The notes under the pieces were generated by a model, which saw only the letters and a list, made by a program, of their open reading frames with translations, was not told the DNA's origin and searched no databases. A program made the position numbers and the translations under genes. Source: Abelmoschus esculentus (Eukaryota; Streptophyta; Magnoliopsida; Malvales; Malvaceae). From it: a DNA stretch of 64,000 bases. This document shows positions 12,731 through 25,620 of this stretch, one piece after another. Numbering within the stretch: position 1 is the first letter of the stretch; each line of letters starts with the position of its first letter. Where the stretch lies: positions 1,639,501 through 1,703,500 of the forward strand of contig JAUCBN010000043.1 in the NCBI GenBank assembly GCA_035048815.1, read 5' to 3'.

Positions 12731-15072
12731 ATGGTTGCGAAGGGACGTCTGATTGCTACCGACTCTCCGAAAGTGGAGGTGGGGGAGATAGACACTAGTG
12801 CACCTTTCCAATCTGTTAAAGATGCAGTCACTCTTTTTGGTGAAGGTGCTTTCTCCGGGGAAAAACCAGCCATCAAAAAGGCAAAAGCTCAATCTGCAGA
12901 GGTACTACCAACTTGAGGAAGTTTTCTTCCTTCTTTCACCTGAAATGGGGTGTCAATTCATTGTAGTATCTGTGTTTTCGAGACTTGGGTATGATACCTG
13001 TGGCATGTTCCAGTTTTTGTCTTTCTCTTTTTTAATCCCTCGTCTAAGAACCATACTGTCGAAGATCATGAATACAGCCTCTACTTTTATATGAAAGCTG
13101 AGAAGCCTATGTGGTGACTAGACGTTGTTATGGAGTGTTTTTCCGTCTTCCCTAGATGCATTTATTAATATTCTTATAACTATGTATATAATTGGAGTTT
13201 CAGGGGTGGATTGCTTGAAAATAGAGTTATATGAGAGATTGCATGACCACTAATATTCGACTGTTATTTGTTTACGAGTTGCAGAGAATTCTAGCCAAGG
13301 AGACTCAGCTTCATCTCACTCAGAAGGAGTTGAAAAGGTTAAAAGACCAACTAGAAAACGCCGAGACAACTAAGGCTCAAGCACTTGTAGAGCTAGAAAG
13401 AGCTAAAAACACCCTCGAGGAACTGTCTCATAAAATCAAAACTGTTAATGAGTCAAAAGAATCTGCAATCAAGGCTACAGAAGCTGGAAAGAACCAGGCA
13501 AAACAAATCGAAGAAGCAAATTCTGGTATTCTTCCTGGACCTGACGGCTCTAGGATCCAGGACTTGGAAACTGCAAGGGAACAATACATGACTGTAATTA
13601 CTGAGCTCGATGCTGCTAAACAAGAATTGAGGAAGGTTTGCCAGGACTGTGATGCATCCTTAGAAGCAAAATTTGCTGCCTTCAAACAAACAGAAGAAGC
13701 TGAACATGTAGCTAAAGTTAACATGGAGAAGGTTGGAGAGCTGTCTAGGGAAATTTCATATGTGCAGGAGTCAATTGGACAAGTGAAGCTTGCATCTCTT
13801 GAAGCACAGCAAGAACAGGCCAAAATGTTCGCTGAAAAGGATACTCAGAGGCAATCATATAAAGCTACCCTTGAAGAGTCGACAGAGAGGTTGATTGCTT
13901 TGAAGAATGAATTTGACCCCGAGCTTATGCGAAATCTCGAAGCACAACTGGTTGAAACAGATAATCAGATTGGGGCTTTGCAGAAGCAGATGGAAAACGC
14001 AAAGGTTTTGGATCTGGAGTATGTGCAAACTGTTACTTCAGAGCTAGATGATGCTAAAGAATCAGTGCAAAAAGTTGCTGATGAAGAGAAGTCCTTGAGA
14101 AGTTTGGTGGAATCACTTAGGGTGGAACTAGAGAATGTGAAGAAACAGCATTCTGAGCTGAAGGAGAAGGAAGCAGAAACAGAGTCCATTGCCGGGAATC
14201 TGCATGTTAAGCCTCGGAAAAGTAAAGCTGAGCTAGAAACTTTCCTTGCAGAGGAATCCAAAACAAGAGGTGACTGTGGAGAAATGATTTCAACCCTCCA
14301 ACAGCTATCAGTGGAAACGGAAAATGCTCGGAGAGAAGTGGACGAGATGAAAAAGGAAGCTGAGATGCTGAAGTTGGAGGCTGAAACCTCGATAATTGCA
14401 CTTGAGAAAACAGAGAAGCAGCTGGCAATTGCTCTCGAAGAAGCTGAAGTTGCAAAAGATGCCGAGACTAGGGTGCTTGATCAAATAAAGATGCTTTCTG
14501 AGAAAACAAATGCTGCACGGGCCTCAACCTCTGAATCTGGAGCCAATATAACTATCTCCAGGGAAGAATTCGAGTCGTTGAGCCGTAAAGTTGAAGAGTC
14601 TGATAATTTAGCTGAAATGAAAGTGGCAGCTGCTATAGCTCAGGTAGAAGCTGTGAAGGCTAGTGAAAATGAGGCTCTTAAGAGGTTAGAGGCAACTCAG
14701 AAAGAGATTGAAGACATGAAGGTGGCAACTACAGATGCTTTGAAGAGGGCTGAGATGGCTGAAGCTTCAAAGAGGGCTGTGGATGGAGAGCTCCGAAGGT
14801 GGCACGAAAGGGAACAGAAGAAAGCAGCCGAAACTGCATCTCGGATTCTGGCAGAAGCACAGATGTCAACAGAGTCATCCCCGCAGCACTACAGAATTCA
14901 AAAGCCTCCAAACCCACCAGAGAAAATTGTTCAGGTCAGCAAGTTTGAAAAGGAGAAGTCTTCCACCTCGAAAAAGGTTCTTTTACCTAATATCAGCGGC
15001 ATCTTCAATCGAAGAAAGAACCAAATCGATGGTGGATCTCCCTCTTTACTACCTGGTGAGAAACCTCTGTAA
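12731..15072 (+). CDS. WEB-family long coiled-coil protein (DUF827/WEMBL), At5g55860-like
   Basis: Two coding exons, 12731-12901 and 13285-15072, join in phase 0 to 652 residues, close to the length I recall for the Arabidopsis relative. The start at 12731 opens MVAKGRLIATDSPKVEVGEI, followed by the conserved SAPFQSVKDAVTLFGEGAFS segment (about 24-43) typical of WEB proteins. From about residue 58 to 560 the protein is nearly continuous coiled coil rich in E, K, A and L, beginning RILAKETQLHLTQKELKRLK. The C-terminus is basic and low in coiled coil, with a motif around KKVLLPNISGIFNRRKNQID. WEB1 and PMI2 are needed for light-driven chloroplast movement along cortical actin. This member belongs to a sister branch whose role I do not know. 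A non-coding leader exon lies upstream. Antisense frames inside the long exon are compositional shadows. Confidence 0.92.
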
Positions 15073-16279
15073 CATTGCATTTGCCTGATCTTTGTACATT
15101 TTATCAATGGTCAAGAGAAACATATATTTGGTTGTGTACATCTGAGAACTGGGAAATCGAATCCCCTGTTATTCTTGTCTGGTGTGAGGAATTTAAATTG
15201 GAAATATCCAAGTATTATTTTGCAAGCAACATTGGAGTAAATGACATCTATTTCTGTGTATATGACTACTATTAGTTTCATTGATGACTTAGCCATGGAA
15301 ATGAATGCTTGTGTTATGCCACCAGCATTTTTGGTGCCTTAAGCTCTTTGGAAAACTATGTGGCGGCAATGATGTTGATGAGCCTTTGGCAGTAAACAAA
15401 GTTTATGCTTTAAATGCTTTTGGTCCCTCAAATTGAATGCATCCGGACAATGGCAGCCTACATTTATTACATATTAAGTTGGTGACCAACTTTAAGAATT
15501 GAAGTCTTATCCTAATCTTATTTTATTGGAACAAGCTAAACATTTGTCCTTAAATTAAGCTAATGGTGCTCCTAAAATACTAATGAAATGTGCAATATTG
15601 TATACACAAATCACCATCATTCACAAGCTAAACATTTTTCCTTAAACTAAGCTAATGCCTAATGGTGCCTGAAACACATTTACTTTATTTTGATTGAGCA
15701 ATGAGAAGCAGGTGGATCTAATTTTTTTCTTTTTAATAAAAGTATGACTAAAGTGGGGCTTCTTTAGATGAGAGAAAATCAGACAGTATCAGGAGAGTAC
15801 CATAGATAGTTGTTCAATCTCAATTACTGGTATCAACATGTGAGTCCTTTTTAGTGTTAAAATTGATTGCATGACAAGGACAGCAATGCAGGGTACTTAT
15901 GATCCTTTCCTCTTAATACTTGATTTTGACAAATGAAAGCTAGTCTACTTAATACCCTCAAGTCTTGAGTCAATGGAAAACTTGTAAATTATCCTAATAT
16001 TTTAGAGTTAGCATAGAACTATGAAGACAAAATCATAAACAAGAAAATTACAATAAAAATCATTAATTTGGAAGAAAAAGGTGAAATTTCATACAAAAAT
16101 ATAGAAAATATCCTTAAAAACATCATCTTTCCCATGCCACTGGAAACTCTGGAACTTAGATCTCAAAAAAAAATCATCACTCTCAAAAGCCACCCATCCC
16201 TTTCTCAAAAAAAAAAAGAATCATTTTTCTCCAACCCCTAAAACCTTTCTTTTCCACCTCTGTTTTGTGCCTTGAAATT
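15073..16279. other. intergenic region between WEB and sucrase/ferredoxin-like genes
   Basis: Contains the 3' untranslated end of the WEB gene and an imperfect direct repeat of about 91 bp spacing: CAAGCTAAACATTT at 15532 and again at 15623, both followed by a CCTTAAA-TAAGCTAATG-like block. The last 150 bases are the pyrimidine-rich leader of the next gene. No gene seen. Confidence 0.55.
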
Positions 16280-19048
16280 ATGTCAAGTAGCAGAGAAAGA
16301 GAAGACACGTCAACTTTCCCAACAAAACCATCATCGTCCTCTTCTCCGATCAAAGTTTCAGACCACCTTGACAGTTATTTCCAAGACTCAACTTCTTACA
16401 TTGGAAGTGCTGCCGGGAGTTACTCAAACGAAGGTCTTCTAGCTGCTGAAACAACTAGTCCCAGTAACAGTGATGTAGAGTTTGGTTTCTCGAGGCCCGA
16501 CTTCAGACAGCAAAGTCCAGTCTCCGGCACTGTCCAGTTCTATGAACGTCATGTCTTCCTTTGCTACAAAAGCCCATCAGTTTGGCCTCCGAGGATTGAG
16601 GCTGCTGAGTTTGATCGTTTGCCTAGGTTGTTGTCTGCTGCTGTTTTGGCCAGGAAGACTGATATGGAAAAAGAGGTTAGTGTTCTTTTCTTGATTTTCT
16701 GTATTTGAATTGGTTTGTTATTCGAGAGATCTCAAGCCCTGGTTAGTTCTTTTAGCTTCAAATTTGTTAACTTTATGCATTTTTATGTGAATTTAAGTGG
16801 GTTCTTTTAGTTCTTTTGTTGTGTTTATAGTTTAAAATCCACCTTTTAACTTATGTTTGGGTCCAACTTAGTAGATTCATATAGACTTTCAATTGTTTGT
16901 TAAGTAGCTGTGTTTAGGAAAATGCAATCTGTCTTCCTTTCTAGTTCCAAATTTACCATTACAGAATATAATGGGTTTTACTACTCTAAAGGATACAATC
17001 ATGTTTCCGAATGTGTTTGGAAGTGATTTGGCACAATGCAGTCTGATGTTCTCTCAGCTTCGTATTTGTCATTCTATGTAGACTTGACCTTTTAGTTCTT
17101 TTGTTCTCTCAGCTTCCTTTCTAGATAAATTGTTTTGTTTCCTTTTTCTTTCGGTTTGTACAAGATTGGCTTTAGCTGTTTAACATGGATTTCCATCTTT
17201 CTATACGTGTTTGTTTAAACTTTTTATGTTTGATGTTCATGATACATCTATAAAAGCATACACAGGCATGAAATTCCGGTTCTAGGTCATTTAAAATTAC
17301 TTTCATTTCATATCGTTTTTGGACAGCACATTGGTGTTCCCGTTTGGTTACACTGTAAATCTTTATCAACAGGAACATATAAAAGATTGGCCATGAAATG
17401 ACATATGTTAGATGAAAAATAAATCATATGATGGTTGGCTGTTGGTTTACCTGGTCTTGTAGGACTTCTATTAGTCCTGAAGTTTGAATGATTGTAGTGA
17501 GAATTTGTTAACAAGCTTCCCCTAATTTTCGAGTTTTTCCTTTCCAGCATGCTTACATTTTCTATTTCTGCTCGTCTTCTTTTAGACCCGCTTGACAATA
17601 TGTAAGGGGCACGATGGAACTGAGACATCAAATGGAGATGTATTAATATTTCCAGACATGATTAGATACAGGTCTATTGCAGCTCCATTGAGGTTTCTTT
17701 TGATGTTTTCTTTTATTTCCTGTATTTTCAAGCTAACTGATAGGGTGCAGGAGATTGACCCATTTCGATGTTGACACATTCGTTGAAGAAGTACTCGTCA
17801 AGAAAGGTGAGTGGCTGCCTGGAACTCCTGAAAAACTACAAGGATCATTTGTTTTTGTTTGTTCTCATGGATCCCGAGATCGCCGTTGTGGTGTTTGTGG
17901 ACCTCCACTGGTTAGCAGATTCAAAGAAGAGATAGTTTTGCATGGCCTTCAAGGTAGAGTGTCTGTTAGCCCTTGCTCACACATTGGAGGGCATAAGTAT
18001 GCAGGAAATGTTATCATATTTGGATCAAATATCAACGGAGAAGTCATGGGACACTGGTAGGGATGATCTCTTTTCCGGTGTCTGTTTTGTTGAATCTCCC
18101 TTAATTTGTTAAGCTAGCCTAGTTCCTTTTTCTTTATATATTTTCTGAGCATTTAAAAAACTACAATATATATTCTCTGCAGGTATGGATATGTTACTCC
18201 TGATGATGTACCTACACTGCTAGAGTGGCATATTGGGAAGGGAGAAATTATAGACTCGTTATGGAGGTAACTTCTTCGGCATCAGCATGTTTTATTGCTA
18301 TTAGGATCCTTCTCTTGGTGTTGGCTGCATGTATAGAATATAATATAAAGAGTATTATGAATGCAATATGCAAAAACTTTAGTCTTTAAGGTGGGGCAAA
18401 CATGAAATAGAAATTGCAGTGGGTAATTCGACTCGAAGCAGGATATATGCATGTAAAACGGGGGCTGGATGGTGCTCAAAAATCTTCACCTTCTATTACT
18501 GTGTAGTGAATAGTAGTAGTACCTTGGCTATATTCTTTCCAAACTAAAAATAGTCTGCTTATAGACTGAATTTGCATTTAAATGTTTATTTTAGGGGTCA
18601 AATGGGATTATCCGAAGAAGAACAGAAGAAATTTCAAGAGCTAAGATGCCTAGCAAACGGTGAGACTACTATAGAAGGAAGCACTAAAGAGGAAGGACAA
18701 AGACAAATGGATGAGATGAACACAATTTCCTGTCGATCTCAAGATGAGTTTGTAAGCTGTTGCCAAGGAAGTGGCAGTGCTTGTTGCCACACCCCTGCAT
18801 TACCTCTTAAGTTGAATATTGTGGACACTAAGGAGGGGACCATAAAGTTGACACCTGAAAAGAAAAAAGGTGGAAAGAAACTTATTTCAATTATCAACGG
18901 CGGAAAAAGTGTCGGTGTTCGCAAGGTTTGTGCCAAGCCAACTTGGCTTGAAAGCTGGGAGCATGAAGATACATACGCTGCTCTTGCCGTTGTTTGTGCT
19001 GCTGCATCTATCGCTGCTGCTTATAGCTGCTATAAACAGCTAACTTAA
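16280..19048 (+). CDS. sucrase/ferredoxin-like family protein (AIM32/Apd1-type thioredoxin-fold [2Fe-2S])
   Basis: Five exons, 16280-16675, 17586-17671, 17751-18056, 18183-18266 and 18595-19048, join in frame to 441 residues. ATG at 16280 (MSSSREREDT) is preferred over an in-frame ATG five codons upstream, because the protein then begins in the usual Ser-rich leader. The Suc_Fer domain spans roughly 85-290. It includes VFLCYKSPSVWPPRIEAAEF, the cysteine motif CSHGSRDRRCGVCGPPL and the histidine motif CSHIGGHKYAGNVIIF, which in the Apd1 family are linked to iron-sulfur binding. The C-terminal part has a Cys-rich stretch (SCCQGSGSACC) and ends in one hydrophobic segment, YAALAVVCAAASIAAAYSCY, that looks like a tail anchor. 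Its biological role in plants is not established. The first intron is about 910 bp; the others are short. Confidence 0.9.
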
Positions 19049-19408
19049 ATGTGAGGTGTTTTGGAGTTCCCTATGTTTCTACAAGAATTTTATTTGGCAT
19101 TTGCCGAAAACCACGTACCCGTGGCTATGTTCCGATTTATCATCTTCCCTGGTTATAATGAAAGTCCTGGTTTTCTAGTTCAAGACTTAATCTAAAAACA
19201 AGAATTATAAACTGATATGAAGCAGCAAATTTCCCATTAATGCATATACTCCAAATTAGTTTGTCTGCCAAATCTGCATCGAGCTGATGCAAGAAGGCTC
19301 TGCTGAAACACTTTGATAAATGAAAATTCAAGGCCTTTCATTCTACAGTAGTTAAGTCTGGTCTCTTTTCCAACATATTTGGCAACAGTTTCGTATATAA
19401 TCTAAAAT
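19049..19408. other. convergent 3' ends of the sucrase/ferredoxin-like and SEC14-like genes
   Basis: The two flanking genes point toward each other, so this 360-bp stretch holds both 3' untranslated regions. A possible extra minus-strand SEC14 exon lies at about 19253-19309 (see findings). Confidence 0.55.
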
Positions 19409-22400
19409 CTAACGGCTTACTTTAAGTCCATTTAAGGAGTTACGATCTGCAAGCTTGTGCAACTCAGATTCGATTGCCACTGCAATTTTAGTATCGTCTG
19501 GATCCGGTTCTGGAAATTCCACATGAACTGACCCCTCTCTGACCGGCGAACCTGTCTCTTTAAATATAGCTTGTTGCTTTATGTAACTGTAAAGCTGTTG
19601 ATGGTAGGCGTGATCCAATGAGAAACAATTGTCTACAATTCCATTGTTGGTTCCATTGTTGATGCGACATGTGGATCCAGAACCTTCTTTTCTACAAAAA
19701 TGTGGGAGGGATGAATAATCCATTATCTGCATAGTTGGAAAGAACATGTCAGAAGTCGGACATAATCCTAACAAAGCTGATCAAGCAGAAAAACAAATCA
19801 TGCCATAGCAAGCAAAGCTTTATCCAATACAATACGTATATATACACGCACAAATGATGATAAGAACAAGCAAAATGCCTTGAGCAACAATCACATGAGA
19901 GCTGAAATGATGATCGCGACGCCTCATTCTTTGCATTATACATATAGATTAATCATCAACACTAGTTGAATGCAAACTAAATATTACTAGAATCATCTTT
20001 GCATTACCGACTCGCAAGTCAAAGTGGTGATATTACCACAAAGTTCAAAGAGAGTGCATTTGAAAGAACAAATATTGCTGGTATTTGAAAGGGACAACAA
20101 GCTTTCAAGAGAGTTTCATAAACATGGATGGAAGGGTATTCTTACTTTCAGCAACTCCTCCTTTCCAGAACCTTGAAGCACCTGAATTTTCCTTTTTGTC
20201 CTTTCTTGCAAGAGAGGTTTTACAACCTGATAATACTTGCAGATAAGCATTACAGTTTCTTTTTGTAAAAATAGCTAAAAGAATTGGAATTAAGAAGCAT
20301 AAAAACCTTCCAACATGCCGAAAATATATATGGTGCATTGACAATATAATATGTCTGTGTCTTCTCAGGATAATTCAGGTCATCAATTGTTGATATAGTG
20401 GTAAGTATCTGCACTAGCAAATAGCACAGGAGAGTAATCAACATTATAAAGAGGAGTTAGCATGGCAATAAGCCAAATTCTTTTTTTTTTTTTTAATTTA
20501 CTTTTTGGATGCTTTCCGGTGAAAGAAGGTTATATGATACTAAAGTGTACCTTTATTTGATTCAATGCGGAAAGCCTCAAACCAGTCATATCCAAAACCT
20601 TCAGACACATACTGATATGCCGTCCATACTTTTCTGTGGCTGTAGGCTATAACAAAAGCAACATTTTAGAATACATGTTAAGTTAGCAAACAATTATGCA
20701 AGTGAAAAGCATCACATTGGCAAATCCATACATACCAATACTACACGATCTCGATATTCGTTCATCTGAATGTGCGACTGTACATAGTAATTCACCTATA
20801 ACACAAAGAATCACATATTTAAGCACCACAGAAATAACTTTGTACCGTGCAAGCTGAAGTACATGCAACTTATGCTAAAAGATGGCTTCCTCCCACCAAA
20901 ACTACTAATTTGTTTACCTTTGTAACATATTTATTAAGTATCCAAGTCAGCTAGCATTATTAATAAAAACACGTCCATGAGAAGGACAAGGGAATAATGA
21001 AAGAGGAAAAAGAATGCAGTTATGTTCAATCTCCAGGAGAATACAGAAAAAACTTCAAAGTATTTCATGCCCACAATTAATCTCTTGAATTTGCCCATTT
21101 AAACACATAAAACAACTTACTTTGTCCTAATAAATTATACTGATCACAAGGTAATTTTTTGCAGAAAAGCATATTGTTACTTAAAAGCTCAAAAATAAGT
21201 CTTCATATGAGTTTCAAACATCAAGCCAGATTCTAAGGCTGCAATGCCAAATTTAGGAATAGAGTTAGAAAAGGTTACGATCTCCTTACAGATGCCTTAT
21301 CATATGTGCTAAGCCCAACACCAATAGCAATGACAGGAAGACCCTGTAAATGTTAGAAGGAATGTGTCAATTAGTCACCATGGAACATCATTTGAATGAA
21401 AAAAAAGGGTTTTTCTCCCAAAGAAAAGGACTCTAATCATAGCATATTCTACATATTGTCACATCAAAACAAATTAATATGAATATGAACATATATCTTA
21501 ATCAAATAAGTAAATACCTCTTTTGAGTAGCCGGACAACCCTACAAGCTGAGAATCTCGCACTGCTCTATATATGTCAATCGGGATAATTGGTTTCTACA
21601 TGACGAAAAAGTAAAATAAGTGATCTCAAGAATCATCAATTGCAACAACAAACTTTGTTGTTTTACCAACTCCAGCTGAAGCTATCTTTTGCAGCTGAGT
21701 CAATTCCACAAGTCAGTATGAACTCTATAAGCATATACACAAAAATATGGTTTTACAATATTATAAATATACAAGGAGTCAATTAGGGTTTAATGAGAAA
21801 ACTAACCGCTAATATGTTGTCAATCTCATTCTGTATTCTCCATTCTAAGCATTCAATTAACTGGAGCAGGAAACATACTAGAATTTAATAAACAAAAAAG
21901 TGGTGTATTGTTGCACAACATTTTGTTATAGATTAAGTTCAATGGGTGAAGCTCACCATTTTATGGGCTTTCTGAACATTCCAATCTCTTGCTTTGAGAA
22001 ACCGCACTAAAGTTTCGGTTGGATACCCATGGTGCATGTTCTATAGACCAAGGAAATCAACATTAAATAAAACTTCAGCAAGTCATAGTATAAACCACAT
22101 ATGTAAAACGCCATATTCATCCGTCTGGTCCAAACAAGTGAATTAGAGGCAGCGAAAAAGAAAATCGTTCTAAGTACTTTATTTATTTATACAATACACT
22201 TGACTCTAGATACTTTATACCAATACTAAAACTTCAACATATCCAGCTTGTATAGTTAATATCTGTAGATACTTTATTTTGGCTACTAATATTTTAATCT
22301 CTTCTTAGAAATAAATAAATTATTTTGCAGGAGCTTTTGTAGGAAACCGGGAAAAACTAATCTACAAATAATTTAAAACGATCTTACATTTCAATTGAAC

Positions 22401-23037
22401 CACCTAACCGTTGAATGATCGCTGCTAAGACGATAGCAACATGTTTCAGGAACTAATCAGAAAGATCATGCTAGCAGGAAGTAATAACTAAGCTTTTTGT
22501 AACTATTTTCCAAGTTGCACAACTATGTAACTATCCCCAGAAACTAGCGAAACACTGAGAAAGAGACGGTTCCAAACCGAGTCAAATCAACTTTACTAAA
22601 CCAAAAAGCTTTATAATTGATAATATAAATCAAGCAATAGATAGATCAATCAACACATGAAATTGCATGCAGCCAAGCAGTGGGACTTGGATCAAGTCCA
22701 CAGCAGAAGCTCTAGTAATTGATGAAACTTACCAAATTGTTACTAATTAAAGAAATGAAAATCTAATTTCTAGCTGTTGTTCAGCTCCTTATCTCAGCAC
22801 CCAATTGCAAAAATTAAAATAGGGGGAAAAAAAACTAACCCGAAATGTTGCCTTCATCTGCTCATCAACTGTTACTCAAATTTCCCAGGAAAGAAAAATG
22901 TTAGCAATTTGCAGATCAAAAGAAAAGAAACCCAAAGATGAAAATATACGCAAGAAACGATTTTTTTCTTCTTTAATCTCACCATTTTCCATCAAAGACA
23001 GAAATTGCTTGATAGCTTCTTGATGAGCATTGCTCAT
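19409..23037 (-). CDS. SEC14-like phosphatidylinositol transfer protein (CRAL-TRIO)
   Basis: Eleven exons on the minus strand: 22983-23037, 22840-22868, 21957-22040, 21807-21860, 21518-21595, 21290-21343, 20736-20795, 20551-20646, 20307-20408, 20146-20226 and 19409-19726. They join in frame to 336 residues. The protein starts MSNAHQEAIKQFLSLMENVD and carries a CRAL-TRIO N-terminal helix block (YPTETLVRFLKARDWNV). The lipid-binding lobe follows, with LPVIAIGVGLSTYDKAS, VLDMTGLRLSALNQIK, ISTIDDLNYPEKTQTYYIVNAPYIFSACWKVVKPLL in two adjoining exons and GSGKEELL. SEC14 proteins exchange phosphatidylinositol and phosphatidylcholine between membranes. The single-domain form without GOLD or Nodulin tails suggests a soluble protein. 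The final codons are uncertain because a splice donor overlaps them (see findings). Most introns are about 70-500 bp. Confidence 0.9.
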
Positions 23038-23059
23038 TTTGTCTTTCTAGTTCAATTTC

Positions 23060-25620
23060 CTTTCACACAGATAACAAAAGAGAAAGTAAAGAACAAAACT
23101 TTGATAACGAAAAACTAAAACTTTAACTCCAGTGCGATTCAGTTCTTGTTGTTGCTCTCTTTATTGCTAAAGTTTGAAGCTTTAAGCTAAATATGCAGCT
23201 GCTTTAGAAGAAATTATTAATAGAAAACATCTTTGGCTTTATGAAATGAATGGTTAAAAATAAAAAGAAATAACAATTATTTTATAAATACCATATAATA
23301 TAACTATACAGTATTTATGCCTCGGATTTTCTTTTTCCTTTCTGGCACGACATATCTGCCGGTAGATGCAACGCAAAAAACGAGTATAATTCAAAGATCA
23401 AACATGAAATTAATACTTAATTATTCATCATATACTTTTGTATTTGTTTATTTAACTGATGGAACTTTACCTAGACCTTGGCACACCTAATGGGACTTGT
23501 TCCTATGCTATTTGTTTCTAGTTCAACCTTGGCATAAATGGTTAGCACTTTACCTCATCAATAGGTGATGACAGATTTTTATTTAATTATCATAAATAAT
23601 AATATAAAAAATCATAATATTTTCATTTTTTGTGTGTAAATCCCCACTCTTGTAACTATCTTTGATTTGTCTTTATCATATGTAAATCAATAAGAATGGT
23701 GATAAAATTTAAGCCATGCAAGTAAACACAAAATTGATTCTCAAGATTGGAAGAGGTCATAAATATTATTAAGGGGTCAAATAGGTATAAAGATACATTT
23801 CATGAAAGATATATTTTATTACGGATATTTTTTTAATTTTAGATGTGAAGTTGGAGTTTCGATGCTCACTCAAAAGAATATATTTTATGATGAATCGTTT
23901 ATATTTTAATGAAAACATTTGTAACGAAATTGATCATTATAAGTTATAACTCACAGTGAATATTATTTTTTAAAAATAATTTTTTAAAGATAGATGAATA
24001 AATTTACTGTTCTTTATCAATAAATAACTCGAATATAAAAATATTATTTAACTATGATATCATATTATAAATAATATATAGATTTCTTATAATTATTTTA
24101 TTATAACTAGTGTTGTATATAAAACTTACCTCCCATCATTTTATTATAATATATTATATGGTACCAAATCACCATCCTTGTTCTCTCCAAGCTTTTAAAG
24201 CTTACCTTCCATCATTTTCTCTCCAAACTTTTGGTCAAATCGGATCAGATCGGATCAAATTAAAAATCTTTAAGTTTCAATTATATAGTTAAGTCTTGAG
24301 AATGTTTCCATGTGATGCTTCCTCACATGCTCAATCATCAAACTTTCACATGTATAGTTTTGACATCATGTGATTGGGATACCAATTAATATATTTATTA
24401 AATTATTATATATTTCTGAAAAATCTCTTAACCTAACCAATGTTTTCCAAGTGTTCACGTGACTATAAGTCAAATCTATTGGACTTGTTAGGCTTCCATG
24501 TTCTCCAATTTTAGAAGTCATAATTTTTTTAGTGTTGGTCAAAATTGAATTCTAAATTTTAGCAGATGTTAAAAGAGAAATTTTATCACAGAAAGTTTTA
24601 TAATTTTAAGGATTAAAAAAATAATTTTATTAGATTAAGAGTGATTAAAGAATAATTTTATCATTTATAGAGTGAAAAGTTTACAAATTTAAGGGTTAAA
24701 TGAACAATTTTACTAAATCAAGGGGCAAGACTCTCAATATTTATTGACCCGCGAATTATTTTACTCCATAGATTTTGATTTAACTCGATCGATTTTTAAA
24801 ATAAAATTTAATCATTTAACTAAGAGGATCAAAATGTTGACTTTGATGGAACCTAATGTTCTGCACTACTAGATGCTAAGATAACATTGTTTTTCTAATT
24901 CACTTTCCCTATCCCCTACCCAACATGGTTGCCTAAGTTTATTCCCCTTAAATCATGTGCACCATGTTGTATTAATTTTAAATTAAATATTAAATTACAT
25001 ATAGGTGTATAAACCCAAAAAAATTTACAAATAGGTGCCCGTGAAGAATATTTTTTAATTTTTAATTGTTTGATATTATTTTGAGAAGTACTCCATGCTC
25101 AAAAGATAGAATGAGTCTATAACTAGCATCGAACACTTCTGAAAGTCGAAACTTTTTATTTCTTATACAAAGTTTATTCCTTTAATTAAATTATTGAAGT
25201 CTGATTGAATAGCTTGAGATAATTCAAGCAGCTGTGCTGTCAGTAGCATGACCCCAAAAACAAAAATGGTGCAGTGTAGAGACCAGGGCTTGCTTTGAGT
25301 ATGATTAAGATTTTACCTCGGCCGAGATGATTGTATATTCGTATCGTGTTTGGATCATTGTTTTCGTGACATGTTCATGTTTGAAATTGTCAACCAAGAC
25401 TAACCTTTCTGCAATTCTCATGGAAGGAAAGAAAATTTTGCAGAGCAAACATGGTGTTTTTCATTATGCAAATCCAAGTTTGAAATATGACACCAGGCAT
25501 ATATGATCATTTATCATTCTGGAAACCTTAGTTTGCACATCACTAACATTTGATAAACTCTACATTTCTCTTGGATCGAAAAAGAAAAGGAAACAAACAG
25601 GAAAATGGTTCTGAGAATAA
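23060..25620. other. intergenic region, promoter of SEC14-like gene and AT-rich repeats
   Basis: 23060-23250 is the SEC14-like leader and promoter side. The remainder is AT-rich with degenerate repeats. 24590-24760, with phrases such as 'aaggattaaaaaaataattttattagatta' and 'aagggttaaatgaacaatttta', resembles a widespread non-autonomous repeat type. The last 100 bases are the 3' untranslated end of the kinase gene. No gene recognised. Confidence 0.5.

Noticed and set aside
13428..14917. Long minus-strand Ser/Cys-rich frames over the WEB gene
   Set aside because: Produced by reading a Glu/Lys/Ala-rich coiled coil in antisense.
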